Positions 1 through 12,392 of a DNA stretch of 64,000 nt are shown here, piece by piece. A program made the position numbers and the translations under genes. Source of the stretch: Neospora caninum Liverpool (Eukaryota > Apicomplexa > Conoidasida > Eucoccidiorida > Sarcocystidae). The notes under the pieces are model-generated. The model had not been told where the DNA came from, did no database searches, and saw only the letters and a program-made list of their open reading frames with translations. The first letter of the stretch is position 1. Each line of letters begins with the position of its first letter. The stretch is from NCBI RefSeq assembly GCF_000208865.1, contig NC_018392.1, positions 2,066,793 through 2,130,792 of the forward strand, in the 5' to 3' direction.

Positions 1-2957
1 GACACGTGGGAGAAAAATTAAGATTGCTCCTGTACCAAGATGCAGTGATCTAAGAATATGTTTGAGTTGGCGTCTTCTCGGCGTTGCCTTAGGCGTATAG
101 CCGTGCATATCTGTATCTTACCCCTGCAAGGATGGCCAGAAAGTCTAACAGTTTAGATGCTAGGGGGACAACACCGGAAAAGCTTAGTCTAGGCAGTGAC
201 AGGAGAGCACAACGCAGGCAGCTTCGACCAGCAGCGGAAGAAAGTTTTCCTTCTGCTTAATGCCACTAAGACCTCGCTTCCTATATGGCGCACGGAGGAT
301 CACCCGAGCACTAGGATGCCGCCGCCGCGATGGCATCTCAAACAGTGCCCCGATCTACACGAGAAACCGGACCATGCGCAAGTCATGTGAAACGCCCTGT
401 TCTTGGCAAGTTCTTTCGAGTTTACGCAATTCACAGCTTAAGTGAGCATTTGTGTGTAAGCCCTATTGTGCCGAAGAACTTTGTTCATTTTTTCTGGTTT
501 GGACGAACCACCTCTTTCGGCGTGTCGCTGGGCGTGAGTGACTCAGTCGGCTGTCCCGTTTCTTTCGGACTTTCTTTCCTAGTGGTACCGACAAGCTGAA
601 TTTTCCATGCGTTATACCATCGCACACCGTGGACGTATCTCTGGTCGAATGAAAGTCGACCGGCCATGCGCCACAAAAACCTTTGTCGCAGAAGGCAGAC
701 TGAAATACTGAGGCTAGAAGAACCCCTTGTACGAAAACAAAAAAGAAAAACCTCTTACCGTGTTGAAGTTGACCCTGGGACAGAGTTCCCTCCAAAAACA
801 CTAGGAGGTCCCTACGAAAAAAAAACCTGCTAAGCACATTGTCCACGTCGCTACCTGATACACTACGCTGGTTTCTTCCAACTGCACGCTTTCTGTTCCA
901 GGCTTTTCCAAACGCTCGGTTGAGGCAAACGTCTCTTCTGCGAAAGCCAAAGCGTGTACTGTCCATTCTTCCTCTCCTGTCAGATTTCCGTCCGCGTAGT
1001 TTTCTCCTGTCGAGGCCAGGAGAGCTAGAAGGATGTCGTTTGGGATGCGCTATAAAAACCTCTTTCGAAAGCCACCGAGCCGCAGACTTCCTCAGAGAAA
1101 GAACCTAGATGCTGTGCTCCTTGCCTCATCTCGGAAAACAGTCAGGGGTACTAGCGCCGCATGGAGGAGTCCAAGCGGTTGACGTCACGCGGCATAACTG
1201 CATGCACAAAACGAAAAAACATGCGTGCTCCGGCATCGAATTTGGTCTTTTGAGCATCTCCACTGCTTCGTTCCACGAAAGCTTCGCCAAGCACTCGATG
1301 CAACGGGCAGCCCTCCTCTTTTCAGCTGCTCCCTTGAACGTGAATGCACGGAAACACTCTTTCTGCATCATTCTTCGTTCTCTTGCCTGCGTGTGTCTAC
1401 GACTAGACAGTCCCGTAACCCTGGAGGCACTACGCCGTAGATAAAAAATTTGTGTGCACACATCGATTTGTGGAGAGAAACAACCTGCTGCATAGGATAG
1501 CATAGACACTACTTCTGAGCGCGCACACCCCATCACTCACGCTGGAATATCCAGGAACCCGCCGTGCCTGTCGAAAACCTATCCTCATGACAAAAATGCC
1601 GAGAGACTTACAGCAGCTGAGTTGGGAGCAAACAAGGAAGGCGATAAAGATGAGGAAGGTCAAGAGCCACTGCAGACGCCGGCACAGCGACATGCGGGGA
1701 AGCAAAATGAGATGGGAGAAAAGGAGGAGGGCTCGCGTTTTGCGGGGAGACGAAACATTCGCGACTCTCTAGTCGACGCTGTTGAGTCAGTTTTTGAGAA
1801 AGCACCTGTCGCACACCCACTACCGATTGGTAGAAAGACGTTTTCCCGTGTCCTCCGTACACAGCCAAGAGACCGTGCTCCCTTTGTGCCGCCCGCCTGT
1901 CCCCGAAACCTGTTTCTCTCCCTTTCCCCTCCATTCGAAGGCGCTCTCACGTGTCTCACATGCCACCAAAAAACCGGCGACAGACTGGCACAGAAGCGCG
2001 TCAGGAGAACAAAAAAGGACAGCAGCAGGAGTCTATCTCGACGCCTACACCCCTTTTAATGTCCTTGCTGTGCCACCAAAGGAACCCAGAGGTTCCTGGG
2101 GCCAGCTGAAAAGAGGGAGATTCCGGGCGATGTTCGCAACGGGTGGAAAACTCTTGTGGAGCATTCGCGAGATCTGTCCGTTCCTGGACAGGAGGAAGGC
2201 GCGCCTCAACTAGCAAAGCACGTTGCCGAAACGATGCAGGGTCTTTGTCAAAGGAAGCGACACGCGCGGGGGTAACATGGGAGAAACGTGGTCATAGAAA
2301 ACTGAAAACGCCTTTTCGACAGAGAGACGCGCGATCGCCGATGCTCATATGAGTAATCGTACCTGCATCCACCAAGGCCTCAAGTATTTTTGGATGTAGT
2401 ACCACACGTCCATTCTCGGGAGGGGCCTCGCCATGTCCTGCGCGGCGCAGAGCTGTTCGGCAAAAAGAAGAGAGCGCCTCCGATTCAGAAACGACGAGAC
2501 GTCCGCGGCTCGGCTGTCAACTTGCAGGAGCTCTGGATGTACGAGAAGACTAAGACTGCATGCGTTCTGCGGCTTCTACTCCGCGAGGCAGGAACGCCTT
2601 CGTGAGCGCGAGGAAGTTCAAAACATGTGCATGCAAATACGTCGAAAATCTCGCAACGCACACACATTTGAATATATATATATATATATATATATTGACA
2701 TTTATATGCGGAAAGACCGCTTAAGAAGACGGCGTCTGCGAGTACAACAGGTCACTGTCAGATACATCTGGATGCATGCTTATCTGGAAGGGAACGAGTA
2801 GCACTAAAGACTTGTGCCTTTACCCATGGATGCACACTTGCATTGCACGGGACGCTGGATGTGTGAGAGGATTATGGCGACGGGGGGGACTCTCTTCCCT
2901 CACAGGCGATCCTAGACACAACGAAACAGCTGGTCCGAGAGGGTTGCCGCGCAGATT
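1..2957. other. left-end region with no assignable gene
   Basis: No reading frame here shows a recognisable domain, and none joins into a convincing exon series. Open frames reach only about 167 codons (463-966, minus) and lack family resemblance. The stretch contains a (TA)n run near 2672-2695. It lies downstream (minus-strand sense) of the truncated duplicate exon at 2958-3362, so it may supply 3' untranslated sequence or further exons for that unit. Confidence 0.4.
2672..2695. repeat. (TA)n microsatellite
   Basis: About 24 bases of alternating TA, directly visible. It is one of many such tracts in this window, most of which sit in introns or spacers. Confidence 0.9.
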
Positions 2958-3362
2958 CTAAACACGAGTGTGTGAAGAGCTCACCACGGTACAAGAAAGA
3001 AGAAAAACGGCGAAGGCGACGATGTGGGGCAACAACGCCCTCGCATCCAGAGCACCCGGCGTCCGTCTTCTCCGTCTCCCGTCGTTCTCTCTCGTTTCTG
3101 AAGCCCCGAGGCGACTTTCTGTGAGTTGGACGGACAGCCTGCGGTCTTGAGTGACGCGCTGCAGCTTCTCGATGAGACTTCTGTTTTCACTCAGCAGCGA
3201 ATTCCGGCCTTCCTTCAGCTGTCCAACCTCATTCTGCAGCTGCGTGATCTGCTCGTACAGCTGGTTTTCCGTCCCTTTGAGTTTCTCGTGGTCCTCAGAC
3301 AGCCGCTGGTACTCGTTGCCCAGCTCACTGAGGCGACTGAGAAATTCAGGAGAAAACGCCAT
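2958..3362 (-). pseudogene. truncated, chimeric duplicate of the coiled-coil gene's first exon
   Basis: The first ATG is at 3362 and the frame stays open for 134 codons. About 78 codons match the first exon of the intact gene (ATG at 12392), apart from a 45-base in-frame deletion that removes 15 residues (HSLLQDEFRELKEDN region) and a few substitutions. Identity ends near 3083. Beyond it the frame enters unrelated sequence: an arginine-rich stretch, then a hydrophobic run (PHIVAFAVFLLSCTVV) close to the stop. The other three exons of the parent are absent. About 3 kb of upstream DNA was copied along with it, so the unit may still be transcribed. It is either a decaying partial copy or a small new gene encoding a coiled coil with a possible C-terminal membrane anchor. 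I favour pseudogene, without strong evidence. Confidence 0.6.
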
Positions 3363-6290
3363 CTTCCCGAGAAGGCAACGCACAGGCACGCGGAAGAAGA
3401 CGGAGGGGACTACAGCTTCACCCGGCCAGCCTTGCCCCTATCGGGCAGGGACAGGGGGGGTGGGGGGGGGGGAGGGCGGCAGGAGGGGAAAAAAGCGGAA
3501 ATGGAGAAACGGTGGACGGACGACACAAAGCTACTCCGCCGCCTCACGCCCCTGCCGCCGTGGCGATAAAGAAGAGAAAGAAACTTTCTCAGCGCTCGCG
3601 GGGACGGTGGGAAGCAAGGGCGCGGCGCCGTTTCAACGCGGGCTCCGTGTAGCCGGGGGACGGATCCGACTTTCAGAAAAAGATCCACTAGAGGAAAGCC
3701 GCCTTCCTCTACCGGAGTTGAGAAAAACAGACACGCAAACGGTCTGAGAAAAAGAACTTCGATACGGCTTCTAAAAAGAGTTGAGAAGTCACAGCCTAGG
3801 AGGCGAACCGACGGCGCGAAGACACCGCGACTGTGTGCCGTGCATGAACATCGGTGACGAATCGTCCAGAGTCTCAGAGGACGTCGCTTTTTTTTTGCCT
3901 CTCCGAAACAAACCAGAACGTCAACTGGAGAGAGAAGGCGGAGCCCTGAGTGGCTGTGCTTAACAAGGCGAGACAGGGGCGGGAACTTCCCAGCATTAGC
4001 AAGACGCGGAACGCATGACCTGAGGCGGCGGGGAGAGGTGTAGCCACATGTCGAGACAAACGAACCGCAGGCCGTGTGCTTTTACAGGAGTTTCGATTTG
4101 TTTTTCTACGGTGGACGCCGAGGAAAACAGCAAAGTGTGCAGAAATCTGCGGTCTCTGGTTGGACCATGAAACAGTTTTCTCGGACCCAAGCTTGAACCG
4201 CGTGCTCGCCGGCTGTCCAACCACTCAACTTCCCATGTTTGTCTTTTCAGAGGTTTGAGGTTCCAGCAGCAGACAGAACGTGGAAAGCGCGCGGAAAAGA
4301 AGAAGGCACAGTCGCATAAACGGAATCGCAAAGAAGCGATGAAGAGGAAAGGCCCTCGGATTTCTTTTTCATACCTGGAAAAGAGCCGAAATCAACCGTT
4401 TCCGAAATTTGCCGCGAGGCCATCATCCCGAACCTCCTCACCCCATTCACCGCGGGGACACGAGCATCCCAACTTTTCTACCAGCTTTCTCTGAGGTTCT
4501 TCCAAGGGGTTCGTCTGCTGCGAGTTGTTTCCACAAAGGCACGAGAAAAGGAAAGCCTGACGGGTAACTGCTCGGTGCCGAAACAGAACGACGGAGACAT
4601 TGGCATATTCGTGGCAAACCGTTGACATTGGCAGAGAGATCTCTCGACACCGCATGCATGTAGTGAGAACCACGGGAAGCGACACACATCTTGGGCGTTC
4701 TTGCCGCACAAAGTCGAAACAAGGTAGTTAAGGTGAACCAGTGGCTGAACAACCCTTTTAATTGATTATGCTGACTTCAGTCCCGATAAACTGCAGTATT
4801 GGCGAAAGCCTGTGGATCCCGCGGAAGTGACATATAGCCAGTGAGGCGGAACTGCCAAAGTTCTCAATCTATGCGTTCGCAGAACGTGGGAAAGACTGTG
4901 TGAGGACGCCTCGTCCTCGAGAGGTGACAGAAGCGTTTTGCCAGGGAAGGGACAGTGGGGGCGTTCTCGCGCAGGAATCCGCGAGGAAGCGCAACAGAAA
5001 AAGGCTGCTCCAGGGGTGGTGCGACGGTCCAGACAGCTGATTACTGAGGTAGGAGGGAAACACCCGGGGACACGCCGACTGCAAAGAGTTCTTGCTCGCT
5101 CCCGTAGTCCATGCCACGCAGGGCATCCCAGGCGTGGCGGATTCAGTCGTCCGTGGTTAGGGTGAACTCGGTTCACCGAAACGGAGTAGGAGAGTTAGCG
5201 TCGTTTGAATCCCTCTGGAATGAAGCCTGGCACATTGGTGTTTCGAAAGGGGGGGGGGGGGGACAGCGGCTGGTTCGTGAAGCGGGTCATCGATATAGAA
5301 GTGAGCGGCAGAAAAGTAGTGAAAAAGTAAAGTGGACCGAGTAGTTCTCCATGATGCGCATGCAGTCAACTAAGCTGACTGGAGCGTGCCGTGTTGACTG
5401 TCCCCCGAGGCTGCACTCCCAACGGCAAAGTGCAAGGACACTTGACAGGCAGCGCCGTCGCTTGGGCGTGCTGAAGCTTTTCCGAAACGTGAAGAATGAG
5501 ACAGCACGTTCCACAAACTTGGTCGTGGCGAACCATGCGTGAGAGGATCTCAATCCCCTCATACGATACGATTACGAAAAGAGTGCAGGCGGTCGCTGTC
5601 GATACGTCCTACACTCGCCAAGCCTGGTTGATGCTGACCCAGAGTTTAAAACGACTGAGATCGCCGTGTCACGAGTAAAGCTGGTCCCGATTGAAAGATG
5701 AACATGTATATCTCCCCTCACATTGATCTCAGAGTGAAGGCATGCAGTTGGAGGAGCAGTCACTCCTTCAATCTAAAATCAGGCAGCCAATTGTGGTGTG
5801 AGTGCGACGCCGTCTCCAGCCGTCGATTCGTAACGGATCCGCGCGCCGGGGGGTTCACTGACACAGATTCAAAAACACAGAGGGGCACCGACCTATAAAA
5901 TGGAAACTGTACGTGTACACTTATTTGCATACCATTTTGAAGAGTACATGCAAAAACAAACAACACAATTCACACCATCACTTTCGCATGTACGTACATA
6001 GCTCCATACAGATCAGATCTGCACGGTTTGGCAGGCTATGCATGGGGTTAGAGGTTCCTGTTTAAAACGAATATCCCACTGGGAAAATCAGAAGGCAAAC
6101 TTGCGGTACGTTGTGGACTTCATCGGTAGTTCCGTTGTGCAGCCGAACTCTGTTACAAGGCTACCGGCCCGAAGGAAATTTGAGCCCGCTGCGTCGACAA
6201 CAAGCACGGACGCAGGAACGCCAGGCATGATTCTCTAAGTGGGGCACGAAAAGTCTTTTGTCCACGAAAAGTGTTGCGTCCACGTAGCTA
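3083..6290. repeat. segmental duplication, copy 1
   Basis: Near-identical to 12076-15436. It holds the 5' part of a coding exon plus about 2.9 kb upstream of it (minus-strand sense). Differences seen: a 45-base deletion near 3150, small indels in G tracts near 3460 and 5250, about 125 bases present in copy 2 (14678-14802) but missing here near 5650, and scattered substitutions. Both copies hold a GCATGCA element (4652-4658 here), the reverse complement of the TGCATGC motif enriched in Toxoplasma promoters. Its role here is inference. Confidence 0.9.
3448..3478 (+). other. G-rich tract, possible G-quadruplex
   Basis: Runs of 7 or more G separated by short spacers, about 90 bases upstream of the ATG at 3362. 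The matching tract in the other copy is at 12476-12506 and is slightly shorter. The G-rich strand is the template strand for the minus-strand gene. Confidence 0.5.
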
Positions 6291-9042
6291 TAATACATAT
6301 TATACACAAGATTCAGATGCATGCTTTTGTACCTTCCAATATGGATATGCAAACATCGGTATATCTGTACGTTTCGGTTTTTGGTGTACGCATGATGAGT
6401 GAGAAACAATAATCAGTCAGCGACACCCCACGCCGACGTCACAGAAGAACGATTTTTTGTGCGTAAGCATTCCACGGGATAGACTTGCACGGTTTCTGCC
6501 CTTCTGCATCACTACATGAAGTTTAACTGAAGAACCGAGGGATTTTCGCCTACTTGAGTGAGTGGTATTGCTACGTTTTGGCAACAAAGAACGGCATGAA
6601 GTGTTCCTCGAACCTGCGCCTGTCCTGCCGGTGGAGGCACAGCGCTGCATAATTTGGATCTTGCAAGTGACGCATGCCCGCTCCTTTTCCTCTTGTGAGG
6701 AGCTCAAAACGCAATTACAGAGATTCGAAGTTAACTCAATTTAAGCACGTCACAAGGCTGCTCTTTTTCAGAGACTGCTACTGGGGGGCAAAGAGTGAGC
6801 GATGCGCACCGGCGCAGACAGTCTTTGCTACAGTTGTAAATTCGAGCAAACAACGCAGTCGCTATCGCTTGAAGTAGTTGAAATCCTTTGGCGTCCGTTC
6901 ATAGCAAACAGGAACGAATACAGCAGCACACACGCAATCAAGGTAGCCCAACTGCTTCGAGATTCTACAACTCTCCGCTTGGCAATGGCGAGTACGGCAG
7001 TGGGATTTTCTAGCGAATTGTGGAGAGCAGGTGTATTCACGAGTCTTTTGCAAACTGCAAGAGAGGTGAAAGGTCCCAGAACACAGTGTGAGTACGGGGG
7101 CTACTCTAGGCACAACCTACGCTGCACTTTTCTTCGTCGACAGAGAGGTACGGAACGACGCAGGAGAGAGGCGGGGTATTAATTTCGCATGAGAAGACCC
7201 GAAAGACTGGGAAAGGGGAGAAAAAAAGGAATACACAGGGGGCGGGGAGTGGCAGGCAAGAATGTGGAGCTGAATAAGGAAGTGGGGATGTGTCGGAATG
7301 GTCCCGTATCCGTCACCAGTGTCAGGCTGAGGTATGCCTCAGAGTGCCCCATATCTCTACTATTTCGCTGAAGCGTCATTTCTGCTGCATCATTGTGACT
7401 GTTTTTACATAGGCACAGCCCATGTTGGTTCATGTGATTGAGGCGTCAGCTGGGGAAAAACAGTGAGTGCCGGAAGACAACAGAAAGAGAAGTTTCTTCT
7501 CGAGCAGATCTTTCTACAGAGCCACTCTGCTGGGAAAGGAAAACATTGCCGTTGGCCGTTCAGGGAAAGAGACAGATACAGTGGCAAGTGAGAATCGTGC
7601 CCAAATTGATCCGATACACGGAGTACTAAACTGCGAAGGCGGCATCTCTCCGCTATCTGCCACCAAGACGTCGTGCGCCGTGGCGAGAGAACTCTCCGGA
7701 GACAATGACTTCGACGTACCCATCGCCACTGCCTCTATGATACGAGTGCGGACTGCCTTTTCTGTGACTACAACGCCTTTCTGGCTTGTGGAGTCTCTAC
7801 AGTTTTGCTGGCAAAGAAGTATTTTGGGGGTTGCTGTTCAGTTCTGTGCCACAGAATCAAGGCTGGTAGGATCTGCCTACATATTTCAAGTTTCCACCGC
7901 CTCTGGGCAGAGAAGTGGAGGTTTTCTGCGTGCCTAGTCGCCGTGAACCTGAGGGCTGCTTTACTGCACTCGATCTAAGCAAGATTTCGCTTGATCGCAG
8001 AGGAGGTCGGATGGGAATGAAGATCCTACAGATTACACACGGTGCTTCGAAAGTCTGCTCGCACGCTCCATTCCTGAAACTACGCCCACACAACGTGCCG
8101 CTGTCAAGAAGCGAACCTGCAATGTGTGCTGAGAAGTGTATCCTTGAGTGGCGGAAGCCTTCAAGGAATTCGGCGGAAACAGCCCCCCCCCCTTCCCCGC
8201 CAAGGACTCTTGTGACTAAGAACTGGCAATTACTCATGAGAAATTTCCTCTCAAGCGCCTCCTTGTCGATCCCACCATGCTGTGTCCTCCAAATGCGGAG
8301 AACTATCAGCCCCCGCCTCCTCTTTTGGTGGATTCCGCTTCCATCCCGACTGTCAGGGCGTCCCAGCGGAGGGTCGACGGCTCTGTTCGTTTCCTCTCGC
8401 TTTCGCCGTTTCGCTTCGGCCTTGAGATCTCGAGAAACGCCTGGGACAGTTCGAGAGGCACCTTTCCAGAAGGCAGGACGCATTTGGTGGATGGAGCTGC
8501 TTGCGTCCTTGCGTCGCGTTAACGAGATGGCGTACACCATCCGTGCGGAAGGACCTTCACGGACTTTCTTTGGGGAACTCGCGCACTCGCGGCTGTTCTT
8601 TTTGACAAAAATCGAATTAGAAACACTCAACGCTGGCAAGCGGTGGTCACTGAAGAGCATGATTACGAGGACGCCGCCTCGGTTGATAAGAAACACCCAC
8701 CTGTTATAGAAAACTCGAGATGCAAACATAATCGGAAAAACCGAGCTTGTCGGAGCTCCCCCGTCCTTGAGCCGCGCTGAAGAGTCAAACCGAGGCACTC
8801 CCTTTCCCAAACCTCCAGTTACCTGCCTCGCCTTCCCGTGACGCGTCGGAGAAACGTGAATCCGCCCTTGGATGCGAACTGGCTGCCTCACTGGTACAGA
8901 GATTCACCGACGCCGATTGGAAAACGACCTTTCGTTGTGAGATTGTGTCTCCTGCCAAGAATTTAGAGGAAGTCTGCCTCAGCCGGAGACGTCCGGACCC
9001 AGCGGCGCTCCCGCCTAAACTCTAAACCCTAGGTCAGCCCAT
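6291..9042. other. spacer without an assignable gene
   Basis: This lies between duplication copy 1 and the stop codon of the coiled-coil gene. Two long overlapping frames occur on opposite strands (7915-8709 plus, 7857-8891 minus). The minus one begins with GTG, neither shows a known domain, and they overlap almost fully, so neither is called. The part next to 9043 is probably 3' untranslated sequence of the coiled-coil gene. Confidence 0.4.
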
Positions 9043-9515
9043 TCAATGTATAAGAGAGTCAGCCTCGTCAACTAGAGTCGGATCGGCATCGTAGGAATTC
9101 ACTGCGCCCGCCACTCCAAGAGGGAAAGCTGGTTTCGTTGTGTCCGACGGTGACATGTCCGTGGTCATGCAGGAGAGACTCGCGACCTTCGTCTGTGCCT
9201 TACCGGAATCTGCATCTTTGCTGAAAACAGACAAACCTGCGAAAGGGGAGGCGGAACTGGTGCCTACGAGGTCCCCACTTCCCAGGACCGACTGCGCGAG
9301 GCTTGCTTCCTCCGCGAGCTCTCGGATTCCCTGGAGAACCACAAGACGCAAAAAACCACACGGGAACTCGTGCGCCTTCGCAAAAAATGCCCAGCAGAGA
9401 TACAGACCACTCCAGATATCTCCCCTCCTTAAAACTTGGAGATACGAGCTACCGACTTTCTTAAGGCAAAGCGGAACGCGACGACCATGCCAAACGTGAA
9501 GACTATACTTATGCT

Positions 9516-9565
<50 letters not shown>

Positions 9566-12392
9566 GTTGGTACCCAGAGTGGTTCACACACAAGAGCAAC
9601 ACAGATATACAGTGCGTGATGAAGGCAAATGATAACTCCTGTGGCTTTCCAAGGAGCGCGTTGGCTTTGAGTTCTCCCGGCAAACGCTGCAGTTAGATTG
9701 CGCGTCATCGGGATAAGTCCGTATACGAGACTTGCCCCCTGGGGACTGTCCCCAGAGGCATCCCCGGAGGACTCGTTGCTAGCAACAGGATCGGCCGAAT
9801 CAGACCGAATCAGACTTAAAGTCGGCTGCGTTACCGAGGAAGCGCAGAGCAGACCCAAAGGGACAGTTGTCTTCGTTGTTCGCCCTCGCCCGTCACCGTG
9901 TTGGGGAGTTCGAGGCTGCGGCCTACCTGGAGAATGCGTGCATGTTGCCCGGCCAGAAGCTTTCTCGCCTGGGTCACATGCTGGTTCTGTTGCACGAGGT
10001 GAGCAATGTCTCTTTCGAGGCGCTCCTTCTCCTCATTGAGTATGCGATGTTGATCTGTTAAGAGCTTGACAGTGTTTTCGAGGTGGACGACACGGACGGC
10101 AACGCTCCTGGTTGCAGTCATGACACTGCTATAGTCCGCAACATCTGGAGACCTTCGGGCAGTTGCAGCCTCACTGCTCGGGCCGTTCGAAGCTCCGTGC
10201 ATTTCAGAAAAATCGAGGATGTGGCCAACGACTTGTTGCTTCTCGTTCGTTAGACGCTCGATTTCGTCGCACGCTTTCCTGTAATCGGCTGCAAACTTTT
10301 CCTTGAGGCGATTCTGCTCGTCGGTGAGACGCCTCACGCACTTGTCCATTTCGATCTTTTGGCGCTCTTTGTTTTCTTCGACGATGTTTCGCTCATTGTT
10401 CAGAGCATCCTGAAGTTTGTTACGCTCCATTGTTGCCTCCGCAAGTCGCGCCCCCAGACTCTGGATCTGCTCGGCCATTTGCCGTTTGTCTTCTTCGGCG
10501 CTGCGAAAGTCCTGCTCGAGTCGGGATTTCTCTTCCTCTAAGTGCTTCGCGGCTGCAAGCGCCTCCTCCCTGGCCGACTCCATTGCCCGGATCTTCTTCT
10601 CCAACTTTTGTTTTTCTTCATCGTGGGCCAGCTGCATGTTCTGAAGGGCGTGCTGCTTGTCCTCGCCGAGCTGTTTATTCTTCGCTGTGAGGGTCCGAAT
10701 CCGCATCCCCAACAGCCGGCTCTCTTCAGTCAGTTGCTTCGTCCTGTCTCCCAGCTGACGCTTCTCGACATGCAGCGCCTTGACCTGCTCGGCGACTCTC
10801 GTTTGCTCCTCGGCGGCCAACCGCAGCTGAAGGACCACAGGCAGAAGGTCCAAGCGGCGCGTCGACATGAATCACGGAAAAAGGTTTTTAGGTTCATGCT
10901 GCGCGCCTCCACGCTCCCGTTCCGCATCGCGCTTCTTGCCCCGTCGACGCATTTCGAATCTGAGTGTGCTGGGTTCTCGGTACAAACGGCACCGCTGCGA
11001 GACGGCTTAACACCCCACTTCTGAAATGCAGCAGAAAAGCGAAAGAGTATATGTACGCCCGGGCGAAAACACTGCATCTCAAATGCGCCTCTCCCATCAC
11101 AAGTCTGTTGCGGCCCAACGACCTTTGTGTTCGATGCGTGGACCAACACTTCCACGAGAAAAAGAAATCACTTGTTTGTCCTGCTACCTCCTCCGCTAAG
11201 TTTATCTTTAGCTCGCAAAGGAATTCTGACAAGGACAACCTGCGCGCGTCGCCCACGCGTCGAATTCAGTGCTAGTTGGGGTGATTGGAAGGGACTACGA
11301 ACGCCGAGCTGCCTGCCGTCAACGCTGTGCATGAAAGAGGAGGCGGCTGTTCGTCATACCTGGTCAGCAGCGTCTTGGCGCTTCTTGTTAAGGGACTTGT
11401 TCCTCTCCGAGAGCTCGACAATTTCCTGAGAGCGGAACCGGGCAAGGCACCACGAAACCACATGCAGGCACTGCTAGTCTCTTGACTGCAGGAGCGACAC
11501 AGACGGCGATCCGCTACTTTAGGCCTTCTTGAACTACAAAAGGGAGGTTTTGAAAGCGACAAACCTGCTGATCCAGGAACCGCGGTGTATCGACAGGGAT
11601 GATGCTGCCGTGTGCGGCGCTGCAAACGACCCACGCGTCGTGGTTCATTTGTCATCACTGCTTATTCCATGACCGGGCTTCCGGCATACGTCGTGGTTCA
11701 CACCTCAAGCTCAGAAGGATCTACAAGAAAGACGCTGCGCCTGCATCGAGCGCAGTCGTGCAGCCTTTCCGACAGTATCTACGCAAAGTGAAGCGTCCAT
11801 GGACACCGCACGATTTTACACACGGTCACCGACAGACATAGGTGAGGCGCATTTGGACGAAAGAAAAACGCTCGGCCAGGACTCTCCTTCCAGGTGACGG
11901 AGAGAATTCCACGCGTGTGGGGCATCGCGGAGAGGGATTGACAGGGAAGCCCGAGAACATCGTCACTTTCGAGTTGCTCTGAAGTTTGGGGCTCACCGCT
12001 TTCAGTTTTTCCTGACTTTCCCCCATCTTTCCCACGGACGCCGCGTGGGTTAGCCTTTCTCTCTCCAGTTGTTCTCTCGTTTCTGAAGTCTCGAGGCGAC
12101 TTTCTGTGAGTTGGAGGGACAGCCTGCCATTGTCCTCTTTGAGTTCCCGGAACTCGTCTTGGAGCAGGCTATGGTCTTGAGTGACGCGCTGCAGCTTCTC
12201 GATGAGACTTCTGTTTTCACTCAGCAGCGAACTCCGGCCTTCCTTCAGCTGTCCAACCTCATTCTGCAGCTGCGTGATCTGCTCGTACAGCTGGTTTTCC
12301 GTCCCTTTGAGTTTCTCGTGGTCCTCAGACAGCCGCTGGTACTCGTTGCCCAGCTCACTGAGGCGACTGAGAAATTCAGGAGAAAACGCCAT
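9043..12392 (-). CDS. coiled-coil protein, 4 exons
   Basis: Modelled exons (minus strand): 12392-11997, 11425-11360, 10826-9927 and 9330-9043. All are phase 0 with GT-AG borders, giving 549 aa. The ATG at 12392 is the first in frame; an apparent earlier start at 12419 is GTG. Residues 1 to about 420 are rich in Glu, Lys, Gln and Leu with heptad spacing (for example KLEKKIRAMESAREEALAA). A short break near residue 380 (GASNGPSSEAATARRSPD) is followed by more coiled coil. The last 95 residues are Ser/Asp/Thr-rich and look disordered. There is no signal peptide or membrane segment. It is probably a structural or scaffold protein. I do not recognise an orthologue, and myosin-tail-like resemblance is generic to coiled coils. 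The first exon and upstream region also exist as a duplicate at 3083-6290. Confidence 0.8.
9518..9563. repeat. (TA)n microsatellite
   Basis: About 46 bases of TA, in the last intron (9331-9926) of the coiled-coil gene. It is likely length-polymorphic. Confidence 0.9.

Noticed and set aside
7857..8891. 344-codon minus-strand frame overlapping a 264-codon plus-strand frame
   Set aside because: The minus frame begins with GTG, neither shows a domain or splice-linked partners, and they shadow each other.
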